64,000 nucleotides of DNA from Spironucleus salmonicida. Taxonomy: Eukaryota; Fornicata; Diplomonadida; Hexamitidae. How positions within the stretch are numbered: the stretch's first letter is position 1; each line of letters opens with the position of its first letter. A program made the translations under genes and the position numbers. The notes beneath the pieces were generated by a model. It was not told where the DNA came from. It was given only the letters and a program-made list of their open reading frames with translations, and made no database searches. Below, piece by piece: positions 50,212 through 62,676 of the stretch. The stretch lies in the NCBI GenBank assembly GCA_000497125.2, contig CM035320.1, positions 442,001 to 506,000 of the forward strand, in the 5' to 3' direction.

Positions 50212-52836
50212 TCACTGCCCGTAGATTGACTCCTTTACCCCCTTAAATTGACTCCGGAGGTCCTAAAGCGCCAGACTTTGTACGTCTGTTATATTATCTG
50301 CAATCGCAATTGTTTCTTGTAGTACCTATTCTTATTTAAACTAGGAACTAAATTTATCTAACGAATGTTACATCTCTGCCAAACCACACCTCAACACACC
50401 TAGTTTCCGCTCCTGTGTTACAGTTTCATCCTGTAACCGATAAATAAACTGCTTTTATTTCTCCCCGTTACCACGCATTATAGCTATTTCTTGACTTACG
50501 TTCTCCACCTTTCCCTAGTCGCAGGTGGCCTCGAGTCGCAGTTTCGTCGTAGAGTCAATAAGGCTGGAAATTGAGTGCCGGATGCTGATCTGCTCTTCTT
50601 CGAGGTGGTCTTACTTACTTACCACCTTGTCGATAGTTTGCGTGAAGTTAGATTTGTGGAGGAACAGGTTCTCTGTAATCTCGGAATACTTCGTTAGCTT
50701 AGACCCAATCGTTTCAAGCTGCGCGGTGTGCGTGTCTGACGCATCCCCTATAGTTTAAAGCTGATTCGTAGACTATATCATTGCTTCCTCTTGCTTCAGC
50801 TGGAATAGGCGTTCCTGGTCGACAAGCTTCCCAGTAAAGTCGCTAAACCGCTCTATAATTTCTCTCTGTGACGTCTCTATGACGCGAAACTTGGTCTGCA
50901 CCTAGTTTAGGGACTATAACTCTTGCCGGAAGCTTTGTTGGAAAGTATTGATGCTGGCCTTCACCAGATTGAGCTGCTCCTCCGCCTAGTCGTCGACGAT
51001 GCTAAGCTGGTCGGCCTTCTGCAGACTCTGGCGCGTTTGGTCCGTCAGCTCCTACAGAGTGGTGTTAGTGCGCTCGGCAAACTTGTCGTGGCGCTCACCC
51101 GCCTTGCTGAGCCTGACCTTTAGCTTGGAGACCTCGTCGAGGATGAGTTGCACCTCGTCCTTGGTTTTGCGGAACAGCTGCTGCTGGAGCATCAGCTGGC
51201 GGTTCGAATCCAGTTTGACCTTCTTGCCTGCCTTTGGCTTTCCTACCTGCCGCATGGGCTCTATCTGGCTGAAGTCGTCCATTGGGACCGCGTGGTAGTC
51301 CTCCAGCTCTTCCAGGCTCGTCGGCTGGTTGACGATCGTCTGGATGAGCTCCGCGGTGTGGTTCTGTCCGTGCACTATCATGGTCTCCTACCCCGTGAGG
51401 CGCTCATCTAGATCCCGGAGGTGCCCCGCGAGCTTGTTGAGTGTCCCCTGGAACTATATGGTGTCGAGCTCCACTTTCTTCTGGATCAGGTCGTTCATGC
51501 TTTGCACGTTCACCCGCTCGATGTGGTCCGCCAGCCGCAGCCTCATCTCCTGGTACTGCTGCACCTGGCGCGAGACGATCTGGCTTGCCTCAAAGTTGCT
51601 CTGCTTAGTGGACATCAGCACGCTCTGGATCTCATCGAAGCACTCCTTATACTTGTCACCCAGCATGGTGCTGACGGCCTCCTGGGACTCTAGTTTGAGC
51701 AGAATCTTCTCCTGGTTGTCGCTGATGTCGTCCACACGGACGTAGTATGACTGGATCTTGCTCTGCTGGATGAACTGCTGGTACTCCATCTTAAACTGCT
51801 GGAAGTGGCACTCCGCCTCCTCCTTCTGCGTCTGCACCAGGGCCACGCGCTCCTTCACCGCCTTCAGGTCGTGCGTCGTCTGCTCTGCATGCAGCCGTGC
51901 CGAGGACATGAATGCGGCGAAGCGCTGGGATTCTGCCTCCACGTTCAGGTTCACCTGGCCCTGGGTCTCCTGCAGGAAGCGCTGCTGCGCCTGCACAGCG
52001 TCCACCTTGGCCAGCCAGTCGTCCCGCACCTGCTGCAGGCCTCGCTCGCTGCGCTGCAGGTCCTCCTCGAAGTGGTCCAGCCGCAGGGCCGTGCGCTCTG
52101 AAATCTGTGCCGTCTGCTGGGTGTGCAGGGTCGTGCGCTGCTCGATGAGCTAGTGGGTGATCTGCTCGTTCTGCACCAGCTTCTCGTCCAGCTGCTGCAG
52201 CTTCTGGTCGAACAGCGCCGCCTGCTTCTGCAGCAGGGCCTCGATCTCCGCGGGGGAGCTGCCGTGTTGGAGGGCAGCCGCGGCCTTGCTCTGCACCGCC
52301 GCCGGCGCGCCGTGTTCCCCCATCAGGAAATGGTTGTACACGCCAGAGCGTTTCAACACCTGTTTGAGCACCGCGATCTGGCTCTGCTGCTTGAGCTCGC
52401 GCCGCAGCGCCTGGGCCTGCATGTCCTGCAGCCGGCCCTCGAAGCGCTTCAGGATCTGCGCGAACTCCAGGAAGTCCCCCTGGAACTCCTTGATCTGCCG
52501 CCCGGTGTCCTTCTTGTGCTGGCTCAGCGACTCCTTCTCGACGCGCCGCTCCTTCTAGATCAGCGTGAAGCCCTCCTTGAGGTTGGTGAAGTTCTCCGCC
52601 ACCTTCTGGCGGAACACCGTCACGTTGGTCTGCGCGATCTGGTGCGTGAGGTCCCGGAGTAGGTCGTCATGGGCGCGCTGGTGCGAGCGGATCGCCTCCA
52701 GCTCTTGCCCCAGGTTGTGGGGGTGCACGGCCGGCGGGGTCAGCGGCTGGCGGATTTCGTTCAGGATCTCCTCGTTCTAGAGCAGGAACGACGAGCCCTT
52801 CAGGTTCCGGCGGGACGAAGTCGACCGCGGGGGCAT
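50212..52836 (-). CDS. 874-residue coiled-coil protein, copy B
   Basis: Full-length second copy of 43522-46146, ATG at 52836, TGA at 50212-50214. No difference from copy A was found within the coding region in the stretches compared. Same GC-rich 5' and AT-rich 3' ends. Confidence 0.85.
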
Positions 52837-53205
52837 TTAATTTTTGCCGAATTGGCTATATTATCACATACTAATGCGGCAGGTGGCAATGGCGCCTGCT
52901 GGACTTCGGGCAGCGGCGCCCCCGACGCAGCCCGTTCGGTCATCCCCGCATGGTGGGAGGTGGGCACGATACCAGCGCACCAGGTGCAGTCGCGCGCCAG
53001 CTGTGTGGCCAGCCCGGAATTTGGCAGGGTATGTCACTCCCTGGCCGCTCGTTTCTTCCAGTGCACCCGCCAGAGCGTACTACGCGGCTTGCTCTGCAGG
53101 TATGGCATCCCAGCGGGGCTGGGGGGCAGCTGCGCTCATCCGCCCGGTCCCAGAGATGTGTGCCACTGCAACCAAGCCCACGCGGTGCCCCTGCGAACCC
53201 CAGAA

Positions 53206-53532
53206 ATGGACAGGCCCTGCTACGAGGTGTTCCGGCTCAGCGACGACCGCATCACGGTGCTGAAGTCCCGCGGGCTGCGCTTCGGCCACGACCTCCTGGT
53301 CAGCCTCTTCTCTGCACCGCGGCCGTAGGTCATCGCCACGAGGCTGGCCCTCAATGGCGTGGAGTTTGACGTGCTGGTGGTCGAGCCTGGCTACCTCCAG
53401 GGCCGCGCAGGGGACCTAGGCTTCGCCGCCACGCAGCGGGGGGAGTGCTTCAAGATCATCGTCTTCCGGTTCCCCATCCAGGTGGCCGAGGCCTTCGCGG
53501 TGCTGGAGGGCATTTCAATCCCGTCTGTCTGA
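53206..53532 (+). CDS. Unknown protein, copy B (N-terminus uncertain)
   Basis: Copy of 42826-43152. One Gln codon is TAG here (53326-53328) and CAG in copy A, which is silent only if TAG means Gln; read with the standard code this copy would be cut short. Other differences lie upstream of the ATG in the open frame: one Glu/Asp and one silent Gly. TGA at 53530-53532. Confidence 0.6.
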
Positions 53533-53857
53533 ACCCAGCACCCAGAATTATTAGCAGCCGAACCCGTGCGCAGTAGGTTTGCCTTGGAACACGCGCAGGC
53601 TTTATGGCACCCGCAGCTATCGGCCTGCGCGGATGCAGCGAAGTTACCACAAGTAAGCGCAATTGGGAATACACCCCAGGTACCTAGCATGTTCGTTAGG
53701 CCGCTTCGTGGGGCTTCACCACATCAGAGAGATTAGCTTTTTACCTTTATTTATAAATAACTTATATAATATATAATCAACTTCTATATTAATGATTTGT
53801 CTATAATTTTATTATTATAATACAATTACCACTATAATTACCAAAAATTGTAACTCC

Positions 53858-56800
53858 TCAGTCAACAACCGCAACCTGGCTGCCGTTGTGCCCTTCTAAT
53901 AAGCCTCCATCAGGTAATTTAGCCCTTACGGCGGTGCTCTTACGCCGCCTGATCAGAATCACAACCAGTGTGACCAGCAGCAAGACGGCCAGTATGGCGA
54001 TAACGATGCCAGCGATTCCCCCCGCACCAATCTGCGCAGTTTGCACTGAACACTTTCCCTTAACGGGAATCGAGCCGTCCGCGCAGGAAATACACTTATT
54101 TGCGCTGGTGCAGCGCCCGCACCCTTCACCGCATGACTTGCACACATTCTAGGACAAGAAAAGCCCAAACTTGCAGTCTGTGCAATTTGTCAAGGGATCC
54201 AAGCTTTTGTAGCAGATTTCGCACTAATTTTCATTCCCCATAACGCAGGTTTGGCAGTCCTTGACCTTGCATATTTAGGCTATTTCGCAGGACCCAGCGG
54301 CCGTCAAATCGTAATCTTGGGCGCACCCCTGGCAGCGGTTTGGGTTGTTCCAGACGCAGGTGAGGCAGTTCTCCACTACGCAGCTTTGCTTGAGTTCGCA
54401 GTGTTTATAGCTGGTGAGCTAGTAGTTTGGAGCGCAAACTTTGCACTTTTTGGCGTCGCCCTAAACGCAGGTTTGGCAATTTTAGACTTCGCAGGTTTCC
54501 AGATTCTCGCAGTTCCGGCCGTTGTATCCGGGCTTGCACTCGCAGGTGCTGTTGCCAGACGTGGTTTTGCAGGCCCCGTTGCCGCCGCACGGCACGGAAA
54601 ACTCGCATGAAACGCTCTGGCAGAACGTACCGTTGAACTGCTTCATGCCGGCGCCGCAGTCGGTCTCGCAGGTCACGCCGGTGAAACTCGCCGTGCAGGC
54701 GTCGCAGGTGATGTCCGTGAACTGGTCGGCCTGGGTGCAGGTGCGGCAGTTTGGAATAGCGGCAGTGCAGCCGACGCAGTTCGCGTTTTTGAGGAATGGG
54801 AAATCGGAGTCGATTTTGCATTTGGTGCAAGCTGTGGGGGCCTCCATTTCGCAGCCGCCGCAGTTGTTCGTGCAGCACTCGGTCTGGTTGTGGTTTATGG
54901 TGGTGCCGGCAGCGCAAATCGCGCAGGCAGCTGGGCTCGTGTTCGTGCAGATCACGCATTTTTCGATCTTGTATTTTCCGTTGCAGGTCTTTCCAGAGCC
55001 AGAATGAATCTCGCAGTTGGGGCCTGTTGAGTCAGACTTGCAGGTACATTTCAGACCAGTTCCGGATGCAGTGCATTGGGATTATCCGGAGCACGGGTGG
55101 GGTGTCGTGCAGGAAAATGGTTGGCAGCCCACGTTATTGTACGGAACGGTATCTAATTTGCATTCAATTTCACAGCTTTGCCCGGTAAAATGAGGTAGGC
55201 ATTTGTTGCAGCTGAGGGGGCTGGTGAAAGCGCATTTATCGCAGTTGGGGAACTTCGTCTAGCAATTTGTGCAGGTGGAGCCTTCAACTACATCAAAGTT
55301 ATAGCATGATAGGCATGTGGTCTTATCCTCTTGGCAGGTTTTGCAGGGTGCGGCGCAATTGTTCTCGCAGTTAGGACCGCTAAAGTTTTCGTTGCAAACA
55401 CATTTTTTGCCAATAGTCGAGTCTTCTTAACAGACTCCATTGCTGTTACAGCCAGATGCGCATGAAGTTGGTTGGCAATGTTCCTGTTCGTATTGCTCAT
55501 AACCATTATCGCATTACTTATCGCACTATTCGCCAGTATATCCATGTTTACATGTACCGCACGTGAAATTACCAGTTGAACCTTAGCACAAACTTTAACA
55601 ATTAGGAATGGACTCCTGGCAAGTTAAGGCTGCACACATATTTCCCTGAATCTTGTAGTCGTTTATGCATTCTTAGCATGTATTGCTATCATGGAGTTAA
55701 CACAATTTACAATTTTACACAGAGCAGGGTGGCCTAGATTCACAGTTAATGCCACCAACTCCATCCTGACACTGGCACACCATGTCGTCTTGATTACGGA
55801 CACACTACCCTTCTCCGTTACAGGGAACATGATCATCGCAAGTAATAGGCTGACAATAGCTCTACATGAACTATTTATTTCCGGCAGGACATTGCTAAGT
55901 ACAATCCTCGCCAGTAAATGTAGCTTTGCAAGTGCTGCAAGTAACTTTATTCAGGAAGCCTATTTAAGCACAGGATTGACAATTGGGATAGACCTGTTCG
56001 CATGTTTTACACTCTTAATTATCAAAGAAAGGTGCGTCGCTAGCTTTATCACAACCGAAGCAAGTACTAGGGGTAGCGCTTTCGCAACTGTGGCATCCAA
56101 CGGCGCAACACTAAAGTGCATCGGTTGACAGCGCAGCACCCATAAAGCATTAAGCGCATGTTTTTCCATTTGTACACTTGAAACAATTCTTAATCTCAGG
56201 GCCTCCGCCACATTTTTTACCCGTAGTCAGAACCTCACAATTTGCCCCAGAAACTCCACTATCGCATGTGCAGACGAAATTGTTAGATTTGACAGAGCAT
56301 GCACCATATCCGTTGCAGGGCTTGGCTCCATCGCAGGAGGTTGCCTGGCAGTATAGGCTGTTGTACTGAACCTGGCCTTCCGGGCACTCCTTTTCGCAGG
56401 AAATTCCAGTAAACCCTCTGGAGCAGAACTCGCACGTAACTGCAGATTCTGGTGCAGTCTGGGCACAACCGTGGCAGTTAGGGACATCCTGGCACGAAAT
56501 ACAAGCAGATCCAACCAAAAATTAACCGGGCGGACAGCTAGTGCACACCTTGTGGTCTGCACTAGTACATGTAGCGCAACTACTATCGCATTGATTTTCA
56601 CAATTTTGCCCAGCAAAACCCTATGTGCAGTTACAAACTTTGTCTCCCTCCATGTTTACCTGGCAGGTACCGTTTCCAGAGCACGCCTGACCGCTAATGC
56701 AGGACGGGTTCTAGCATTGGCTTTCAGTAAACTAAACATAATTTCCAGGGCATTATTTCTTGCAATCCGACTGTGTGAAGCTACCAGAGCATTTTTTGCA

Positions 56801-57862
56801 GGTAAAATTAGGGAAAACTCCATCGCAAGTCGCACAGTTTGTAATAATTTATTCACACGTTTTTGGAGCGCAGGTATTTTCTGATAGCATATAGTTTGCA
56901 TCGCAAACAGAGCATACATTAGAAACACTACAAACAGCGCAATTCTCAATATTGCAGGTTGCGGTGCTGGTCTCGCAATTGGCTCCAATAAAGCCGGAAT
57001 TGCAGGAGCAAAATAGGAACTCGTCCTTTTTCACGCAAGTGCCATTTCCGTTGCATTAGCTAGTCTCAGTGCAGGATGTAGAGGAGCAGAAGTTAATATT
57101 GTGCTAAATTGTGCCAGCAGGGCATTCTCGCTCACAATTTTCACCGGTGAGGCGATCGCGGCATTACGTGCATTGGGCTTCTGCGCCAGAATTTTGAGCG
57201 CATTTCAAGCAGCCATTAATGGCATCAAAGCAGGAAATACACGAATCATCTTTTAAAACTGACCTGATGGAGTCTGGGTCGCATGACTTACACACCGAGG
57301 GCGGGAAAGGGTTCGTAGTCTCAAAATTACCCGTGGTATTTAAGCACGTCTTGCAGCCATTATTGCAGCATCCGGACGCGGGGTCAGGGCCTAACGTTCC
57401 TGGAATGCATCCAGCGCAATCTGCATTATTGCATCCTGAACAAACGGGGAATAAAGTCCCATTACATGTAACACCTACTTTGCGCCTATCGCAATTAGGG
57501 CCTGTGAAATGGCGCTGTTAGTTTTTGGGCTTTTTATCATTTGTACAAAGGCAGGAAGTATCACCATTATTGACAGCAGCCTAAATGGCTCCGTATTTCG
57601 CCCCAGAGCAAATATTTTCGGTTTTACCTTCGAAAGGGAAAGCGGCAGTAAAAGGCTAGCAGTTGCCTTCATTAAGCTGTACCATTCCATCACCGCAATT
57701 TCTAGCGCATGCAGGCCCAGTGAATGGTATTTTGCAGACTTTGCAGGTGATAGTAGTGGAATCGGATTATTAGCAGATTCTGCAATTTGGAATTGCAGTT
57801 TGGCAGGAAACGCAGGTTCCGTTGTTATTGAAAGGTGTCAGAGAAGTCAGATCACACGTCAT
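53858..57862 (-). CDS. High-cysteine membrane protein (HCMP-like surface protein)
   Basis: 1,334 residues from the ATG at 57862 to TGA at 53858-53860 in one open frame. Almost the whole length is Cys-rich: repeated CxxC units with spacing typical of diplomonad VSP/HCMP proteins, mixed with EGF-like units (for example CNGNGTCVKKDEFLFCSCNS). Near the end a single membrane helix (GAGGIAGIVIAILAVLLLVT, extended by a few residues) precedes RRRK and a tail of about 27 residues, so it is a type I surface protein. In this frame no hydrophobic leader with an ATG is found. A leader-like MFIIVTFCIF starts at 57896 in the neighbouring frame, joined across a run of five A. The C-terminal 1 kb is GC-richer than the rest. 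Stop is 123 bp from the end of inverted repeat 2. Confidence 0.85.
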
Positions 57863-57896
57863 TTTTAAATATACAAAAAGTAACAATTATGAACAT

Positions 57897-59522
57897 TATG
57901 GTAAATTACGTATATATCGCTGTTGTATTTTAATTTGTGAATTTTTATATTTATATAAATAATATAATTATACACTTTCAACATAAAAATATTTATATTA
58001 TATTATTATATAACTTTTAAGTAAAAACTCAAAATTTAAGAAGTGAATATTTGATAAAATTTAAATATTAAGGCGTTAGTCGCGACAATAAGCAAAAACT
58101 TTCAAGCGGGTTATTGTATAAAGTCAAATTAGAGATGTTTTTATTAATTTATGTTACTATATTATTAAAACATAATATTCAATTGTTAGGGTAGTAAAAT
58201 GTATTAATGAAATTATTCTAAATTATAGAGGAAGCTTGAACTATGAGGATTATAGATATGACATAATGAATGAAAACTTACATTCCAAAATAAGTAGTTT
58301 ATCATTCAACAAGTATTTATCTACGAAAATATTATCATAATTTACTTGCTGGATTATATTTAAAACTAAATTTCAGTAATCTTATAATAAAAATCCATAT
58401 CTATACATTAATGATAGAAAAATATCGTCGAATTATGATTGAAAATCACTAATATCTTGTCTGTTACAACAAATTTTTTGAACAGTTTAACATTATTCAT
58501 AATTTTTAGACAAAGCCATCATTTAAAGATCTAATTCAATAATTATAGATATTTATGTAATATTTACTAAATAACTAATTAATAACTATTAATATAGACC
58601 ATTATCTTCTTAACTTCAAACTTGATTAGTTCCATGAAGCTAACTATGTAAGCTTCGTACTATTTTTGAAAATTTATAAATATAATTATAATATAAATAT
58701 TAATAAAGCCATAAATTTAAATAATTTTAACATCAAAATTCTGCATCAATGTGCCTTTCAATACAATAGATTGATCTTAACTCATATCATTTAATTAGTA
58801 AATTATTGTAAAATCTTAACATATTTCTATTGGAAGGGTCTATTCATCAACATAATTATATAATATAAATGAATAATTTTTAAAACTATATTTGTTATTT
58901 AATTTAACTATATTTAGATATATTTTATTATTTCAATAGAAACCCTATAATAACAATATATTTATTAAAATATTTTTTAACCAGTTTAATACAATGAAAA
59001 TAATTTCATTATAAATAGGCAAATCAATCATATTTTTTATTATAAATCTTTTATATAATGAATTACATTTGCTTAACAATAAAACCAGACCGGCTATGAT
59101 ACTTCCTGATGCAGTCGATTATTGAAAAGCTAGTTAAATTGAGTATATATGGTTCATATATAAAAATCACTCAAAATATACATTTATTTTATGTATAGTT
59201 TAAATTTACAATTACAAATAAAAAATTAAAATTGTCCTAAGTATTGTAACGTATTATATGCATATCATTATATATAAATAATTTATACAGATTGTCTGCA
59301 ATATTATTACTAATTATTGTGGTTTAATTATTATAATAACATAAATTTTCTACATATAAAAACTATAAAATTGCTATTATACTATAAAAATATTATCATC
59401 ACTGATTATACCAAATACATTTTTACCTATTTTTAACTTATTTAAAATGTATTTTTTCCAAAAGTATAATAAATGCTTTTAATAACAATTATATAATAAA
59501 AATAAATTTTTGATAATCAAGA
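57897..59522. other. AT-rich gene-free stretch
   Basis: About 1.6 kb, extremely AT-rich. Frames between TGA codons are short in the readings checked, and none has convincing composition. No RNA gene recognised. Confidence 0.55.
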
Positions 59523-61094
59523 ATGCTAATAATATTATTGCAAGAATAGATACAGTGCTTTAGTGTTGATTCTATATTAATCGGAGTTTTATAACGTTCA
59601 TAATTTAACATGATTGTTAACCCATCTAAAAATCAAACTTTACACTGTCTTGCTTTTAACAATACTACTTCTACAGCCAGTTTAAATTATGTGGAAGCTG
59701 GAGCTATAAAAAGTATTTAAACTGATTTTCTTTATTAAAGCGAGCATCCTTTAAACATAACATTTGATAAAATTCCTAGTCTTGTATTTAACTTTATGAC
59801 AGACCTTTCTATAGTATCATATACAGTTGTATTAGGCAAAGAGTTAGCTGTACCTGGGACATTCTCACTTATTTAACATACTTTAGTCAATACTTCAAAC
59901 TGTTGGAATGATGTTACTTTAGTATATAATCGTTCTGATAACTCATATATTACGATTAATGCCTAACCCAATGACTGCTTAGTTACGACACCCAAAGTAG
60001 ATTTCTAATATCAGCTAAATAATAATTGGATCTCTATTCCAATTGCCCCTAATTCCTCATCACCAGAATCATATTTTAAGTTTCCCTTTATACATATGGA
60101 CACAAAAAATTATCAAATTTTTTCGGAAACCTAGTCCTTTGAGATATAATAACTAATAACTAACTTTTTTACTAACTTTGCTTAGAATCGGTAACTTCCT
60201 ATCCGTATTGCTTTAATATTTACGTAAGCAGGCTCAAGTCTTAGCTAAGAAATTTTTGGCACTGTAACAAAAATAGAAACTGACACAAATAACTGTATTT
60301 TAGATCTTAACTCAATTGCTATAGTTACGGCAGAAGCCATTCAGAATGTTGCAGCGTTAACAAGTCTAAATTCATGTCTGATTAGCTCCACAGTAACTGT
60401 CACAAGTGTCTTCTAAAAACAATAAATTAGCAATACAGAACCGACTACTGGTATCAGCGGAAAGACTGCAATTGTTTTCAATTTTCAAGTCAAGAATGAC
60501 TAGATATTACTTTAAAATCTGACTGGATAATAGCAATAGTTTTTTATCTCCTTCTTTGACGCTGACGGAAATATAATCCTAGAGTAGACTACAGTTTTTG
60601 ATCCAATATAGTCCTGCTTTTTCGATATCATAAGCAAAGTCAGTTTAAAAAATACGTGTGTTGTGCTATTTCCGACTCTGACACCAATATGTATCGAAAA
60701 ATATCATAGTGGAGTAGTGACAACGTAGTAGTAAATCCTATAATTGACAGAGAGTACGACCTCACGGATACAGTATTAGGTGTATTAAAAGAAGTTAACA
60801 GTACCTAATATAACCTTTTATTAGGAGTGCTTTAATGTTGATGTTACAATAACAGAAAGTCAGTTTCCTTTCTATCCAGGAGATTATGCAGTGCGGCAAA
60901 AGGCGTTTATTACAGATATGAAAACAGCTTTTCGGCCAAGCATTTTTATCACAAATGACATTGATTACTAACTAAGTTATGACGTCATAATTGATCAGAC
61001 TAGTATAATTCTTATATACTTTTGGATTATAATAAGCGTTTTACTTATTATTGCTGTAGCAGTAACAGCTTTTTATAGTTTGAAGCAGCAATGA
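59523..61094 (+). CDS. Type I membrane glycoprotein-like protein
   Basis: 523 residues, ATG at 59523, TGA at 61092-61094. The start was chosen because it adds a short leader (MLIILLQEQ) ahead of a second in-frame ATG at 59610. The ectodomain (to about residue 490) is rich in Ser, Thr, Asn and Ile, contains about ten N-x-S/T sites (NQT, NNT, NIT, NTS, NRS, NSS, NLT) and roughly a dozen scattered cysteines. One helix at about residues 493-516 (IYFWIIISVLLIIAVAVTAF) is followed by a five-residue tail. Probably a secreted-pathway or surface protein. No family recognised; HAP2-like fusogens were considered but no signature was seen. Confidence 0.75.
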
Positions 61095-61641
61095 TTTTTG
61101 TATTTAATTTATATATGATATTTTATAAATTTAAATCAATATTTTCTCCGCGTAATAGACTTGATAAAAATCAGTTAGATGCATAAATAATATCATGAAT
61201 ATAATTTAATCATTAAGGATTAAAAATGGAAAATATATGTAATTAAAAAGACTAATAATCACATTGAACGAGTAATTAAAAATTATTAAACAGATAATAA
61301 AATTTCATGCTGAAACTCGTATAATAGTTCTTTTTCGAAGATAGTGTATAAAGTTTTTGCATTACTATATTAAATGTCCAAAACTAGGAAAGTTTAACGG
61401 ATTTCAAAAGAACCAGATCTATTACAATGAACTAAGATTAAAAAATAATTTGTATAGTTAATACTCTTATATTTCTAAAAAGTCATTATATTTATTTTAG
61501 TAAGAAAATAAGAACAATCCAAATATAAATATATCTGATAGAAAGAATGAATTTCTAATTATAGCAACAATTGGATCTAGAATAAAATATTTTATATACA
61601 AAAAACTTTTATATACCTTAAGTTACTTTTTATTCATAATA
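61095..61641. other. AT-rich intergenic stretch
   Basis: 547 bp between two genes whose 3' ends face each other. Nothing supportable seen. Confidence 0.5.
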
Positions 61642-62010
61642 TCATTCCATAATCTTTCCGATTGCATCAATCTCTACTACTGCTCCAGCTGCTATATCCT
61701 CAACTTCAATAACAACCTTTTAAACATCACATCCATTGAAATATTCATTAAAAATCTTAATAACAATATCCTAAGAATTACCTTTCTTAATAAAAATTTA
61801 GCATTTGTATACTTGTTAAATGGATGATTTCCCAGCTTCTAAAACAGCCTTTAAATTAATCAAAACGTTATTTGTTTAATCTATAATTGAAGGAGGCATA
61901 ACTCCATCACGGAAACCTAATTATCCTGATGTAAATATAGTATTATTAGCAATAATAGCTGGTGAATAAGGGCCTACTGTGGTAGAGGAAGTCGATATTT
62001 ATGTAAGCAT
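61642..62010 (-). CDS. RidA/YjgF-family protein
   Basis: 122 residues, the usual RidA length; ATG at 62010, TGA at 61642-61644. Known members hydrolyse reactive enamine/imine intermediates released by PLP enzymes, as a trimer. Family marks: TVGPYSPAIIANNTIFTSGQ near the N-terminus and the C-terminal VVIEVEDIAAGAVVEIDAI. In active deaminases the latter region begins with a conserved Arg (PARSTVEV type); here the aligned residue appears to be Lys (VQKVVIEV). Activity may therefore differ from classical RidA. Five TAA/TAG codons are read as Gln. Confidence 0.88.
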
Positions 62011-62271
62011 TTTAATAAATATTTAAAATATAGCTAGATTATATAATATTATAATAGTATTATTTTTGGTTTATTTGAAAAAATCGAGTTTAGTAAAATC
62101 TTTAAAAGAAAAATTTAATGAACTAAATGTTTATGAAATAAACGTGCATAAATTACTACAAATACTTAATATTCTAAGTGTCATTTATGGTATTATAGTA
62201 ATAAATAAACAATTGAGATAATCTATATTATTATATGATATATTAAATAATACACTAAGTAAAACTGAAAA

Positions 62272-62598
62272 ATGGATTTTTAATTTGATTTTAGTGCTCT
62301 TTCATTAGCTGAACTTTAATAACCTGCTATAATTGCCTTATAATAGCATATATCTATGTAAACTTTAACTCCATAAATACTTAGAAACTTACGTGCCTAA
62401 ATTTTAAGCTCAAATGAAATTTTTATATAACTTTTATATAAAGAGGAGCCAACTATACTAGATTCACTATAGGCAAGAAATTTAGAGCTTCGGGTAAGAT
62501 TAGATTAAATGAAGCATCCAGATCAGCCAATTTTTATGTTTGCATGTATAGGTGTCTCATGGGCAATATTTTTAGTATGGTTAAGCTTAAATATATGA
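62272..62598 (+). CDS. Small tail-anchored membrane protein
   Basis: 108 residues, ATG at 62272, TGA at 62596-62598. The first 88 residues are a Gln/Leu-rich helical domain, followed by a single C-terminal helix (FMFACIGVSWAIFLVWLSL) that ends four residues before the stop, the layout of tail-anchored proteins such as small SNAREs. No central SNARE layer residue could be assigned, so the family is open. About ten Gln codons are TAA/TAG. Confidence 0.7.
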
Positions 62599-62676
62599 AA
62601 TTACTTAGTACAACTAAATAAATAATGATATAAAATATTAATATAAGTATATAGTTTATGCACTATGATAATGATC

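Larger units (their letters stand above)
49961..53734. repeat. Inverted repeat 2, right arm
   Basis: Reverse complement of 42624-46397 with three base differences noted. The gene cut at its inner end is intact on the left, so at least at that end the right arm is the copy. No gene was found crossing the outer end on either side. The unique centre is 46398-49960 (3,563 bp). Confidence 0.95.

Noticed and set aside
43936-52662. Many GC-rich antisense frames of 60-180 codons in both arms of inverted repeat 2
   Set aside because: They are antisense or shifted shadows of the 874-codon coiled-coil gene: Leu/Arg/Ser-rich low-complexity translations typical of reading Gln/Glu codons backwards.
14111-53734. 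Transposon or virus-like origin for the inverted repeats
   Set aside because: Arms hold ordinary host genes and tRNAs; no transposase, reverse transcriptase, integrase or target-site duplication was recognised at the ends checked.
53886-57868. Plus-strand frames across the high-cysteine gene
   Set aside because: Antisense of regular Cys codons; the minus strand gives repeated CxxC units and a membrane anchor.
59610-61094. HAP2/GCS1 gamete fusogen identity for the type I membrane protein
   Set aside because: Size and topology would fit loosely but no conserved HAP2 segment was found in the translation.
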